Assembly: GCA_910583605.1 (NCBI GenBank)
Contig: CAJTXN010000015.1
Span: 1 to 64,000 of the forward strand
DNA: 64,000 nt
DNA from: an uncultured Lachnospiraceae bacterium
GTDB lineage: Bacteria; Bacillota; Clostridia; Lachnospirales; Lachnospiraceae
Direction: 5' to 3'
In this document: positions 54,305 through 62,819 of the stretch, piece by piece
How the letters are laid out: each line of letters starts with the position of its first letter
Numbering within the stretch: the first letter of the stretch is position 1
The notes under the pieces: model-generated
Database searches by the model: none
The model's input: the letters and a program-made list of their open reading frames with translations, nothing else
Told to the model about the DNA's origin: nothing
Position numbers and translations under genes: made by a program

Positions 54305-55023
54305 GGCAGCCCGTTTGCTTTTGAAAAGTCTATACAGAAAGTATTTTTTAGACTGTTCCGTATAATGTTTTTGTTCAGGTTATACCAGCTCCGGCACTTA
54401 TTCAGGATAATGGCATCACTGGTGATAACGTTTTCCTTTGATTCCAGAACGGAATCCACCTGACAAATGATCTCTGTTTCCACGTCAAAAGGGAAAGACT
54501 TTAATCCGGTCCGGATCAGTCCGGCCAGCCGTCCGGAATTGGATACCGGGGCATCCAGATAAAAGACGGCTTTTCGTATGTTTTTTTGTTCCAGCTCTTT
54601 TCCGATGAGACCGATGGCGGTATCCGTTTTATCGATCAGGCGGTAAGTGCCGCGGAGAGCCGCCAGATCCCGGATGGTGCCGTCCATACAGTGAAATAAT
54701 AAAGAGTCTGATAAAGCAACTTCCAACGTAATGATGGTATTGAAGCCGTCAATATTTACAGTCTGTCCGTTCAGGTCACAGACTTCTTTTTCTTTTCTGA
54801 TCTCAATATCTTCTTTTGAAGAAACCGCCCGGACCAGGGCAAGCCGCTGCCGCTCTGACAGCATATAATGATTCCCGATAAATACAGATGCACTCTTGAT
54901 CTTATAACCATGGTTTAACAGATAAAATAAATCTTTTCCTGCCTGGTACAAAACTTCAACCGATTTATCATCAAATTCTTTTTCGTCGGTGGGAACATAT
55001 CCTCGTTGTACAATTTTACTCAT
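54301..55023 (-). CDS. DUF434 domain protein
   Basis: A 240-residue protein of the DUF434 (and DUF5616) family. Blocks: QAGKDLFYLLNHGYKIKSAS, VFIGNHYMLSERQRLALVRA, DGFNTIITLEVALSDSLLFH, GTYRLIDKTDTAIGLIG and FYLDAPVSNSGRLAGLI, with an Asp-rich pattern like that of Toprim/PIN-type nucleotide-handling folds. The latter is only a guess. No function is known. It starts 24 bp after the SecB-like gene on the minus strand, so the two form a small operon. Confidence 0.8.
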   Translation of the reverse strand: MSKIVQRGYVPTDEKEFDDKSVEVLYQAGKDLFYLLNHGYKIKSASVFIGNHYMLSERQRLALVRAVSSKEDIEIRKEKEVCDLNGQTVNIDGFNTIITLEVALSDSLLFHCMDGTIRDLAALRGTYRLIDKTDTAIGLIGKELEQKNIRKAVFYLDAPVSNSGRLAGLIRTGLKSFPFDVETEIICQVDSVLESKENVITSDAIILNKCRSWYNLNKNIIRNSLKNTFCIDFSKANGLP

Positions 55024-55047
55024 ATGGTTATTATCCTTTGACCGGCG

Positions 55048-55470
55048 CTACTGCCTTGGTCTGGCGATTCCCGGCGGTGTGATGACAGGAACCTGTCCCG
55101 ATGAGGAAGTAATCTGACCAATCTGCAGGGAGATTCTGCTAATCAGATTATTTAATAAGGTACAGTTACCGTTTCGGATTTCATCTGCGGCATTTATATT
55201 TTTCCAGTCGATTTCTTTCAGTCCCTGTGCATTGATGGTTGCCGCAGCTCCATAAGAAACGGTCAGTTCATAGATACCGGCCGGTTCAAACATCAGTTTT
55301 CTGGTAAAGGTTAATTTCAGTTTTCCTTCTTCCGATGTGTCGGCATCGAGATGATCCTGGCATGCCAGACGCAGAGAGGTATTTGGAGCCGCAGGTTGCA
55401 GCTTGCGGTACTGGATTTCTTCCAGATAAAAATTATAATCTGTATTTAGATAATTATCAAAATTAATCAT
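55048..55470 (-). CDS. SecB-like chaperone family protein
   Basis: A 140-residue protein. The arrangement of beta strands (YNFYLEEIQYRKLQ, KLKLTFTRKLMFEPAGIYEL, TVSYGA) followed by a long helix and the C-terminal SLQIGQITSSSGQVPVITPP resembles the SecB fold, in which a strand sheet is followed by helix 1 and a PP-ending loop. Firmicutes lack the classical Sec-targeting SecB but often carry SecB-like proteins, some tied to toxin-antitoxin chaperones. The relation here is inferred from pattern only. It is followed by the DUF434 gene. The promoter at 55507-55535 drives it. Confidence 0.6.
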   Translation of the reverse strand: MINFDNYLNTDYNFYLEEIQYRKLQPAAPNTSLRLACQDHLDADTSEEGKLKLTFTRKLMFEPAGIYELTVSYGAAATINAQGLKEIDWKNINAADEIRNGNCTLLNNLISRISLQIGQITSSSGQVPVITPPGIARPRQ

Positions 55471-55506
55471 CGGTGTTCTCCTTTTTCTGAGTTTTTTGTA
55501 AAATAC

Positions 55507-55535
55507 ATTATACCATTATTAAAGGAATTGTACAA
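55507..55535 (-). promoter_or_regulatory. Promoter of the SecB-like/DUF434 operon
   Basis: Read on the minus strand, TTGTAC (55535-55530) and TATAAT (55512-55507) are separated by 17 bp, about 37 bases before the ATG at 55470. Confidence 0.6.
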
Positions 55536-55576
55536 ATAAACTATGTTGTTCCTGATGGATGTATCTATAAAAAATC

Positions 55577-55605
55577 TTGCCAACCGGAAAATTGGGTGGT
55601 ACAAT
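55577..55605 (+). promoter_or_regulatory. Promoter of the ABC exporter gene
   Basis: TTGCCA (55577-55582) and TACAAT (55600-55605) are separated by 17 bp, about 42 bases before the ATG at 55647. Confidence 0.6.
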
Positions 55606-55646
55606 CAACGATAATTATGGAAGACGTAAGAAAGTGAGATGAGAAA

Positions 55647-57383
55647 ATGAGTGATAAAAAGTTTTTTTGGAAAAAATTTTTTTCCTATTATAAACCATAT
55701 AAATCTATTTTTTTTGCGGATATGTTTTTTGCATTTCTCAGCGCAGCAGTTGCGCTAATCTTACCGATGATTGTCAGGTATATTACGGGAACCGTGATTC
55801 TTTGGGAAAAAGACCGGGCACTGCATATGATAATCTGTCTGGCGGCGGTTATGATCTTGTTGGTGCTGATTGCCGCGTACAGCAACTTTTTCATATCGAA
55901 TTACGGACATGTGATGGGAGCAAAGATGGAATATGATATGCGGAATGAAATTTTTAATCATTATCAGAAATTATCCTTTTCCTTTTTTGACAACCAGAAG
56001 GTCGGGCAGCTCATGTCAAGGATTACCAATGATCTGTTTGATATTTCGGAGCTGTTTCACCATGGTCCGGAAGATATTGTCATATCGATTATCAAATTTT
56101 CCGGTTCCTTTATTATTTTAATGTGCATCAACTGGAAACTGGCCCTGTGGGGCTGTGCCATTATTCCGGTGATGTTTGTATATGCTTATATCGTAAATGT
56201 TAAAATGAAACGGGCATTTAAACGGAACCGGGAAAAAGTGGCGGATATCAACGCACAGATTGAAGACAATCTTTCTGGTATCCGGGTTGTGAAATCCTTT
56301 GCAAATGAAGATATCGAAATGGAAAAATTTAATGAAGGCAACCGGCGGTTTCTGGAAAGCAAGAAAAACAGTTACCTGTATATGGGAACCTATCATTCGG
56401 GATTATCAGCGTTTACCAATCTGATTACCATAATAGTAATTATAGCAGGCGGAATATTTATAACCAGTCATACCATATCGGTATCGGATTTGATTACATT
56501 CCTGTTATACATCAATAATTTTATTGAGCCGGTAAATAAACTAATTAACTTTACAGAACAGTTTCAAAATGGTATAACAGGATATGAAAGATTTTTGGAA
56601 ATTCTGGAGATAGAGCCGGATATTTCGGATGAAAATGCAGGGAATACACCGGAGAAACTGTCAGGAGAGATTGCATTTAAGCAGGTGTCTTTTCAGTATC
56701 CGGATAATGATGATTATGTTTTAAGGAATGTGAATTTTCAGGTAAAGGAAGGGGAGTATGTGGCGCTGGTAGGATTATCCGGTGCGGGAAAAACCACATT
56801 ATGCAGTCTGATTCCAAGGTTTTATGATGTTACGGAGGGAGAAATAAGCATTGACGGAATGGATGTCAGAAGCATTAAATTAAAGAACCTGCGGGACAAT
56901 ATCGGCATTGTGCAGCAGGACGTATACCTGTTTGCGGGAACGGTATTTGAAAATATCCGCTATGGAAAACCGGATGCCACAAGAGAAGAAGTGATTGCGG
57001 CAGCGAAAAATGCCAATGCCCATGACTTCATCATGGGACTTCCCAACGGTTATGACACGGATATCGGGCAACGGGGGATTAAACTGTCGGGAGGACAGAA
57101 ACAGCGGTTATCCATTGCAAGGGTATTTTTGAAAAATCCGCCGATTCTGATATTTGATGAGGCCACATCCGCATTGGATAATGAAAGTGAAAAAGTTGTT
57201 CAGGAGTCTCTGGAAAAACTGGCAGAGAACCGGACCACCCTGGTCATCGCCCACAGACTGTCCACCATAAGGAATGCCCAGAGAATCGTGGTGCTGGATG
57301 AAAACGGTATTGCGGAAGAGGGAACCCATAAGGAACTGTTGGAGCGGCAGGGAATTTATTATAGTTTATATCATGCAATATAA
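55647..57383 (+). CDS. ABC exporter, fused membrane and ATPase domains
   Basis: A 578-residue half-transporter of the MsbA/LmrA/ATM type. Six membrane helices occupy residues 15-310, with the intracellular coupling region SFSFFDNQKVGQLMSRITND typical of the class. The ATPase domain (about 340-575) has Walker A GLSGAGKTTLCSLIPR, signature KLSGGQKQRLSIARVFL, Walker B ILIFDEATSALD and the H-loop LVIAHRLSTIRN. Such exporters work as homo- or heterodimers; no partner gene is adjacent, so a homodimer is likely. Substrate unknown (lipid, drug or peptide). The aminotransferase gene follows after 36 bp. Confidence 0.93.
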   Translation: MSDKKFFWKKFFSYYKPYKSIFFADMFFAFLSAAVALILPMIVRYITGTVILWEKDRALHMIICLAAVMILLVLIAAYSNFFISNYGHVMGAKMEYDMRNEIFNHYQKLSFSFFDNQKVGQLMSRITNDLFDISELFHHGPEDIVISIIKFSGSFIILMCINWKLALWGCAIIPVMFVYAYIVNVKMKRAFKRNREKVADINAQIEDNLSGIRVVKSFANEDIEMEKFNEGNRRFLESKKNSYLYMGTYHSGLSAFTNLITIIVIIAGGIFITSHTISVSDLITFLLYINNFIEPVNKLINFTEQFQNGITGYERFLEILEIEPDISDENAGNTPEKLSGEIAFKQVSFQYPDNDDYVLRNVNFQVKEGEYVALVGLSGAGKTTLCSLIPRFYDVTEGEISIDGMDVRSIKLKNLRDNIGIVQQDVYLFAGTVFENIRYGKPDATREEVIAAAKNANAHDFIMGLPNGYDTDIGQRGIKLSGGQKQRLSIARVFLKNPPILIFDEATSALDNESEKVVQESLEKLAENRTTLVIAHRLSTIRNAQRIVVLDENGIAEEGTHKELLERQGIYYSLYHAI

Positions 57384-57419
57384 AAATGAGAAAATAAGTG
57401 AAAAGCAGGAGGCGGCAGA

Positions 57420-58616
57420 ATGATTTCAGAAAAAATGAAAGGCTTTGTTCAGGGAAGTTCGGTCATTCGGGCAATGTTTGAAGAAGGTAAGAAACTGGCA
57501 GCAATATACGGAGAAGATAAGGTATTTGATTTCAGTCTCGGAAACCCCAATGTACCGGCGCCGGCACAGGTGAACCAGGCGATTAAGGATATTGTGAATG
57601 AAGAACTGTCTGTAATGGTACATGGATATATGAGTAATTCAGGATATGAAGATGTCAGAGCCGTGATAGCGGATTCCCTGAACCGGAGATTTGATACAAG
57701 GTTCCGTCAGGAGAATATCGTTATGACCGTAGGAGCCGCCGGCGGGCTGAATGTAATTTTAAAATCCCTGCTGAATCCCGAAGATGAGGTGATCGTATTT
57801 GCCCCTTTTTTTGGTGAGTATCGTGCCTATGTGGGAAATTATGACGGAAAACTTCTTGTGGTGCCGGCAGATACGAAGGATTTTCAGTTAAATCTGAAAG
57901 CTTTTGAAACCATGATAACATCCAAAACCAAAGCGGTTATCATTAATAATCCGAATAATCCTACCGGAGTGGTGTATTCTGAACAAACCATAAAGAATCT
58001 GGCAGAGATTATGAACCAGAAACAGAAAGAGTATGGAACGGAGATTTTTCTTATATCCGACGAACCGTACCGGGAACTGGTATACGATGGAGCAGAGGCA
58101 GTGTATTTACCGAAATATTATGACAATACCATTGTGGCTTATTCCTACAGTAAGTCACTGTCCCTTCCGGGTGAACGGATCGGTTATCTGGTGATTCCGG
58201 ATGAAGCAGCGGACAGTGAGGAGATACAATCAGCCGCCAATGTGGCCACCAGAATTCTGGGATTTGTAAACGCACCGTCCCTGATGCAGAGAGTCATCGG
58301 ACGATGTGTGAAAGCAGGTATTACGACGGATATTGCACCATATGACAGGAACCGGAAACTGCTTTATGATAATCTGAAGCGCATGGGGTTTGAATGTGTC
58401 AGACCGGAAGGCGCCTTTTATCTGTTTGTAAAAACACCGACGAAAGACGAAATGGAATTCGTGAACGCCGCAAAAAAATATAATGTTCTGCTGGTTCCGG
58501 GAAGTGCGTTTCAATGTCCGGGATATGTGAGAATTTCTTACTGTGTGTCAGAGGATACCATTCGTAATTCATTGCCGGAATTTGAAAAACTGGCGGAAGA
58601 ATTTAAAATCAGGTGA
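57420..58616 (+). CDS. PLP-dependent aminotransferase (class I/II)
   Basis: A 398-residue fold-type I aminotransferase. FDFSLGNPNVPAP binds substrate, NNPNNPTGVVYS and SDEPYRELVYDG hold PLP contacts, and Lys245 in YSYSKSLSLPGERIGY is the Schiff base. It belongs to the aspartate aminotransferase-like subgroup that opens with MKGFVQGSSVIRAMFEEGKK; substrates vary (Asp, Tyr, branched chain). The ATG follows GCAGGAGGCGGCAGA. The hisC-like gene starts 18 bp downstream, so both lie in one transcript. Confidence 0.92.
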   Translation: MISEKMKGFVQGSSVIRAMFEEGKKLAAIYGEDKVFDFSLGNPNVPAPAQVNQAIKDIVNEELSVMVHGYMSNSGYEDVRAVIADSLNRRFDTRFRQENIVMTVGAAGGLNVILKSLLNPEDEVIVFAPFFGEYRAYVGNYDGKLLVVPADTKDFQLNLKAFETMITSKTKAVIINNPNNPTGVVYSEQTIKNLAEIMNQKQKEYGTEIFLISDEPYRELVYDGAEAVYLPKYYDNTIVAYSYSKSLSLPGERIGYLVIPDEAADSEEIQSAANVATRILGFVNAPSLMQRVIGRCVKAGITTDIAPYDRNRKLLYDNLKRMGFECVRPEGAFYLFVKTPTKDEMEFVNAAKKYNVLLVPGSAFQCPGYVRISYCVSEDTIRNSLPEFEKLAEEFKIR

Positions 58617-58634
58617 TTGGAAAGGAAAATATAT

Positions 58635-59687
58635 ATGAAAGCATGGGAAAATAATATCAGACAGGTGGTTCCGTATGTTCCGGGGGAACAGCCACAGCGT
58701 CCGGTTATAAAACTGAATACAAATGAAAATCCTTACCCTCCTGCACCGGGAGTTCAGGCGGCATCCAAAGGAATGGATACGGACTGTCTGCGGCTGTATC
58801 CTGACCCGGACTGTACTGCACTTTGTACGGAGATTGCCGCTTCATACGGAATAGAGAAAGAAAATGTTTTTGTGGGGGTAGGCTCGGATGATGTGTTAGC
58901 CACTGCATTTCTAACATTTTTTAATTCCGGGAAACCGGTACTGTTTCCGGATATTACATATTCTTTTTACCGTGTATGGGCAGATGTCTACCGGATTCCT
59001 TATGAAACCATACCGGTAGATGTAAATTTCCGTCTGCATGCAGAAGATTATTACAAAGAAAACGGCGGTGTTATTTTTGCAAATCCCAATGCACCCACGG
59101 CCATTTGCGAGCCGTTAAGCTTTGTAGAGGATATATTGGAACATAACCGGGATGTAATTGTAATTGCAGATGAGGCATACGTGGATTTTGGAGGAGAATC
59201 AGCCGTTTCCCTGCTTGAGAAATATGACAACCTGCTGGTGGTTCAGACATTTTCAAAATCCCGGTCCATGGCAGGCGTAAGAATCGGTTATGCATTGGGC
59301 AGCCGGGCATTGATTCAGGCCATGGAAAACGTAAAATTCTCCATTAATTCTTATACCATGAATCAATATTCCTTAAAAATCGGAATTGAGGCAATCAAGG
59401 ATAAACAGTATTTTGAAGATACTCTGGCAAAAATCATACGGACACGGGAAATGTCAAAAAAACGATTGGAAGCATTGGGATTTATCTGTACCGATTCCAA
59501 AACCAATTTTTTATTTGTTACCCATAAAACCCGTAATGCAAAAGAGATATTTGAGGCTTTGAAAGAAAAAGATATATATGTGCGATATTTTAGCACACCG
59601 GGGATTGACAATTATTTACGAATTACCATCGGTACGGATGAAGAAATGGATATGTTAATTCGTGCGGTAGAGGAAATATTAAATTAG
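58635..59687 (+). CDS. hisC: Histidinol-phosphate aminotransferase (HisC-like)
   Basis: A 350-residue PLP aminotransferase of the HisC type. IKLNTNENPYPPAPGV is the N-terminal hallmark, NPNAPTAICEPL the PLP-stacking loop, ADEAYVDFGGESAV the PLP Asp, and Lys208 in TFSKSRSMAGVRIGYA the Schiff base; NYLRITIGTDEEM ends the protein. HisC makes L-histidinol phosphate, but no other his gene is nearby and HisC homologs can also act on aromatic or other amino acids. ATG 58635 follows GGAAAGGAAAAT. The VanR-type gene starts only 37 bp later with no visible terminator or promoter, so read-through is likely. Confidence 0.88.
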   Translation: MKAWENNIRQVVPYVPGEQPQRPVIKLNTNENPYPPAPGVQAASKGMDTDCLRLYPDPDCTALCTEIAASYGIEKENVFVGVGSDDVLATAFLTFFNSGKPVLFPDITYSFYRVWADVYRIPYETIPVDVNFRLHAEDYYKENGGVIFANPNAPTAICEPLSFVEDILEHNRDVIVIADEAYVDFGGESAVSLLEKYDNLLVVQTFSKSRSMAGVRIGYALGSRALIQAMENVKFSINSYTMNQYSLKIGIEAIKDKQYFEDTLAKIIRTREMSKKRLEALGFICTDSKTNFLFVTHKTRNAKEIFEALKEKDIYVRYFSTPGIDNYLRITIGTDEEMDMLIRAVEEILN

Positions 59688-59724
59688 CCGGAAAGCGCAG
59701 CCACTTTTAGGAAGGAAATGAAAA

Positions 59725-60438
59725 ATGTCAGACAGAATACTGATTGTAGATGATGAAAAAGAGATTGCTGATTTAATAGAATTATATTTAAAAAACGAGG
59801 GCTATGAGGTTTTTAAGTTCTATTCGTCAAAGGAAGCGCTGGCCTGTATTGAGTCTGAAGCGCTGGATATGGCTGTAATGGACATTATGATGCCGGATAT
59901 AACCGGATTTGACCTTTGCAGAAGAATAAGAGAAAAATATAACTATCCCATTATCATGCTGACGGCAAAAGATGCGGAGATTGATAAAATCACGGGTCTG
60001 ACGCTGGGGGCTGATGATTATATTACAAAACCCTTTCGGCCCCTGGAGATGATGGCACGGGTAAAAGCACAGCTCCGCAGGTATAAAAGATACAATATGA
60101 CAGCTTCGGAGCAGCCGGCGGAACAGGAAGAGGAAACCGTTATCATACATTCCGGTCTGGTGATGAATATAAAGACTCATGAATGTTTCCTGAATGAAAG
60201 ACCACTGGTTCTTACGCCCACGGAATTTGAAATCCTTCGGATTCTGCTGGAGAATAAAGGAAACGTGGTAAGTGCGGAAGAGCTGTTCCATGAAATCTGG
60301 AAAGATGAGTATTACAGCAAAAACAATAATACCATTACGGTTCATATACGGCATTTACGGGAAAAAATGAACGAGTCGGCGGATGCTCCCAGATATATTA
60401 AAACGATATGGGGGGTAGGCTATAAGATTGAAAGTTAA
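59725..60438 (+). CDS. vanR: VanR-type response regulator
   Basis: A 237-residue OmpR/VanR regulator. The receiver has DDEKEIADLIELYLKNEGY, phospho-acceptor Asp53 in MAVMDIMMPD, and GLTLGADDYITKPFRPLEMM. The winged helix has LTPTEFEILRILLENKGNVV and NNTITVHIRHLREKMN, ending TIWGVGYKIES. The match in style to VanR regulators of VanG clusters is strong, including the KAQLRRYKRYN linker. It is predicted to activate the ligase promoter at 61558-61584. It overlaps the kinase gene by 11 bp. There is no separate promoter between hisC and this gene. Confidence 0.88.
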   Translation: MSDRILIVDDEKEIADLIELYLKNEGYEVFKFYSSKEALACIESEALDMAVMDIMMPDITGFDLCRRIREKYNYPIIMLTAKDAEIDKITGLTLGADDYITKPFRPLEMMARVKAQLRRYKRYNMTASEQPAEQEEETVIIHSGLVMNIKTHECFLNERPLVLTPTEFEILRILLENKGNVVSAEELFHEIWKDEYYSKNNNTITVHIRHLREKMNESADAPRYIKTIWGVGYKIES

Positions 60439-61555
60439 ATTGAAAAAGAAAGCAGATTATTCTCTGTTAAAAGGAAAAATTTTCCGTCAGACCATACTGG
60501 TAATGCTGGCCTCTGTTTTATCCATATGGATATTTTATATACTGTTCTGGCAGGGCAGGGTATCCGAATGGTTTGTTGCAGTTTTTCAGCGGCTGTTTAA
60601 TATGGATTACTGGCGTGCGGTTGCGGTTTATGAAGCAATATTCCGGGACCATCTGGAATTTTTTTTACTGTTTGGAATTATTTTCTTCTTTTTTGTAATA
60701 TTTCGGGTGTTTCTCAATTGGTTTCCCAAATATCTCAATCAGATTAACCAGGGAATTGATGAACTGATTGAAGAGAATCGTGAGGAAATAGTCTTAAGCC
60801 CTGAACTGGGAGCCACGGAAAAGAGATTGAACGAAGTTCGGAGAACGCTGGAAAAACGGGGGCTGGAAGCACAGCTGGCGGAACAGAGAAAAAACGATCT
60901 GGTTATGTATCTGGCACATGATATTAAAACCCCGCTTACTTCCATTATCGGATATCTGAGTCTGCTGGATGAAATTTCGGATATGCCGGAAGAACAGCGG
61001 ATGAGATATGTGCATATTACGCTGGACAAAGCATATCGTCTGGAAAAAATGATCAACGAATTTTTTGAGATTACCAGATTTAATATGCAGCATATTTATC
61101 TGGAGAAAGAAACCATTGATCTATATTATATGCTGGTGCAGCTGACCGATGAACTGCTGCCTATATTATCAAAGAATGGGAACACAACGGTTCTGCATGC
61201 CGATGAAAATCTGACGATTAATGCTGACCCTGAAAAACTGGCCAGAGTGTTTAATAATATCTTAAAAAATGCTGCGGCATACAGTTATCCGGATTCCGAA
61301 ATTTTGATTTCTGCCGAACAGCTGGAGGAACAGATAAGGATTTCTTTTAAAAATAAAGGAAAGACAATTCCGCAGGAAAAGTTAATGTCAATCTTTGAAA
61401 AATTCTACCGGCTGGATGAAGCCCGGACCACCAACGGCGGAGGAACGGGACTGGGACTGGCCATAGCAAAAGAAATCGTTTCCCTGCACGGAGGCACCAT
61501 TACTGCAGAAAGTGAAAATAATACCGTGGAATTTATTGTGACTCTGCCTGTATAA
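60428..61555 (+). CDS. vanS: VanS-type sensor histidine kinase
   Basis: A 375-residue kinase with two membrane helices (about 17-37 and 77-97), a short extracellular loop between (WQGRVSEWFVAVFQRLFNMD), a phospho-acceptor His164 in YLAHDIKTPLTSIIGYLSLL, N box VFNNILKNAAAYSYP, and G-box NGGGTGLGLAIAKEIV. The short-loop VanS architecture fits VanG-type clusters. The start is a TTG at 60428, overlapping the regulator by 11 bp (coupled). An ATG is not available near the N-terminus. The ligand, if any, is unknown. Confidence 0.87.
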   Translation: MKVKLKKKADYSLLKGKIFRQTILVMLASVLSIWIFYILFWQGRVSEWFVAVFQRLFNMDYWRAVAVYEAIFRDHLEFFLLFGIIFFFFVIFRVFLNWFPKYLNQINQGIDELIEENREEIVLSPELGATEKRLNEVRRTLEKRGLEAQLAEQRKNDLVMYLAHDIKTPLTSIIGYLSLLDEISDMPEEQRMRYVHITLDKAYRLEKMINEFFEITRFNMQHIYLEKETIDLYYMLVQLTDELLPILSKNGNTTVLHADENLTINADPEKLARVFNNILKNAAAYSYPDSEILISAEQLEEQIRISFKNKGKTIPQEKLMSIFEKFYRLDEARTTNGGGTGLGLAIAKEIVSLHGGTITAESENNTVEFIVTLPV

Positions 61556-61557
61556 TA

Positions 61558-61584
61558 TTAAGATTTTCTTAGGAATTATATAAT
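61558..61584 (+). promoter_or_regulatory. Candidate VanR-dependent promoter
   Basis: TTAAGA (61558-61563) and TTAGGA (61569-61574) are direct repeats 11 bp apart, one helical turn, as bound by OmpR-family dimers. A perfect TATAAT (61579-61584) follows with no -35 box. This is the usual look of a response-regulator-activated promoter. The transcription start would be near 61591, immediately ahead of the terminator stem. Confidence 0.6.
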
Positions 61585-61599
61585 AAAAAAATAAAGAAT

Positions 61600-61650
61600 A
61601 TCCCGTCTGTTACTGATATCATTGAGGTATTGGTGCAGACGGGATTTTTG
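61600..61650 (+). terminator. Intrinsic terminator between VanS and the ligase gene
   Basis: ATCCCGTCTG (61600-61609) and CAGACGGGAT (61636-61645) form a perfect 10-bp stem with a 26-base loop, followed by TTTTG. It lies after the candidate VanR promoter and 60 bases before the ligase ATG, so it may be the end of vanRS or an attenuator of the resistance genes. Confidence 0.8.
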
Positions 61651-61709
61651 TCCTGTCGCCCAAATGATAAATGAAATTAACGAAAGAATGGGAAAGGCAT
61701 GACAGTATT

Positions 61710-62786
61710 ATGAGTAAACTTACTATAGCAGTTATTTTTGGCGGCTGTTCATCGGAATATGGTGTATCGCTGGAATCGGCATATGCGGTGATCAGCCATA
61801 TGGATACGGACAGATATATACCGCTTATGATTGGAATTTCCAGACAGGGAGACTGGTTTTATTATCAGGGAGATGTGGAGAAGATTGCCGGGGATACCTG
61901 GTGCAATGAAAACGACTGTATTCCGGCGGCAGTTTCCCCGGAACGCAGGGAACATAATCTGCTGCTTCTGGAAAAAGGCGGAGTGCGGAAACTTCCCATC
62001 GATGTCGCATTTCCGGTATTGCACGGAAAAAACGGAGAAGACGGTACGGTTCAGGCATTATTTGAACTGGCAGGAATACCGATTGCAGGCTGCGGTCTGC
62101 TTGCTTCGGCATTATGCATGGACAAGGACCGGGCACATAAGTTGGTCAGTACCGCAGGAGTTGCGGTTCCGGCCGCGGTTGTACTGCGGAAAGAAACGGA
62201 AATGAAAGACGTACTGAAGCAGGCGGAGAAGATTGGCTATCCGTTATTTGTAAAACCGGTAAAAGCTGGCTCGTCCTTTGGCGTTACAAAAGTTACAGAC
62301 AGGACAGAGCTTCCGGCAGCGGTCTCACTAGCGTTTGAATATGATGATACGGTCATTGTGGAAGAAAATATAGACGGTTTTGAGGTAGGATGTGCGGTTC
62401 TGGGAAATGAGGAACTTACGGTGGGAGAAGTGGACGAAATAGAACTTGCAGACGGATTCTTTGATTTTACCGAAAAATATACATTAAAAACATCTGCCAT
62501 TCATGTTCCGGCCAGAATTGACAGCAGGACAGCGGAGCAGATACGGGAAACGGCAAAAATAATTTATAAAACACTGGATTGCCGGGGATTTGCCAGAGTT
62601 GATATGTTTTTAACTCCTTCCGGTGAAATTATATTTAATGAAGTTAATACCATACCGGGCTTTACGTCTCACAGCCGGTATCCGAATATGATGAAGGCGG
62701 CAGGAATGTCGTTTGAACAGATCATTTCTGCGGTTATTGAACTGGCAGTATATCCGGAAACCCGACAGGGCAGTCATAAGTATTGA
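61710..62786 (+). CDS. vanG: VanG-type D-alanine--D-serine ligase
   Basis: A 358-residue ATP-grasp ligase that joins D-Ala to D-Ser (or D-Ala) for cell-wall precursor stems. Motifs: IAVIFGGCSSEYGVSLESA, FPVLHGKNGEDGTVQALFEL, ALCMDKDRAHKLVSTAGVAV, PLFVKPVKAGSSFGVTKV, VEENIDGFEVGCAVLG, FNEVNTIPGFTSHSRYPNMM. The EKYTLKTS stretch (EKY after the omega-loop region) is the mark of the D-Ser-type ligases VanC/E/G; the D-Ala-type Ddl has a different sequence there. The ATG at 61710 is used because it gives the family N-terminus; the ribosome site GGGAAAGG is 12 bases away. VanG-type enzymes give low-level vancomycin resistance by D-Ala-D-Ser ends. Confidence 0.9.
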   Translation: MSKLTIAVIFGGCSSEYGVSLESAYAVISHMDTDRYIPLMIGISRQGDWFYYQGDVEKIAGDTWCNENDCIPAAVSPERREHNLLLLEKGGVRKLPIDVAFPVLHGKNGEDGTVQALFELAGIPIAGCGLLASALCMDKDRAHKLVSTAGVAVPAAVVLRKETEMKDVLKQAEKIGYPLFVKPVKAGSSFGVTKVTDRTELPAAVSLAFEYDDTVIVEENIDGFEVGCAVLGNEELTVGEVDEIELADGFFDFTEKYTLKTSAIHVPARIDSRTAEQIRETAKIIYKTLDCRGFARVDMFLTPSGEIIFNEVNTIPGFTSHSRYPNMMKAAGMSFEQIISAVIELAVYPETRQGSHKY

Positions 62787-62819
62787 TCTGATAATTGCTG
62801 ACGGGATGGAGGGAATTAA

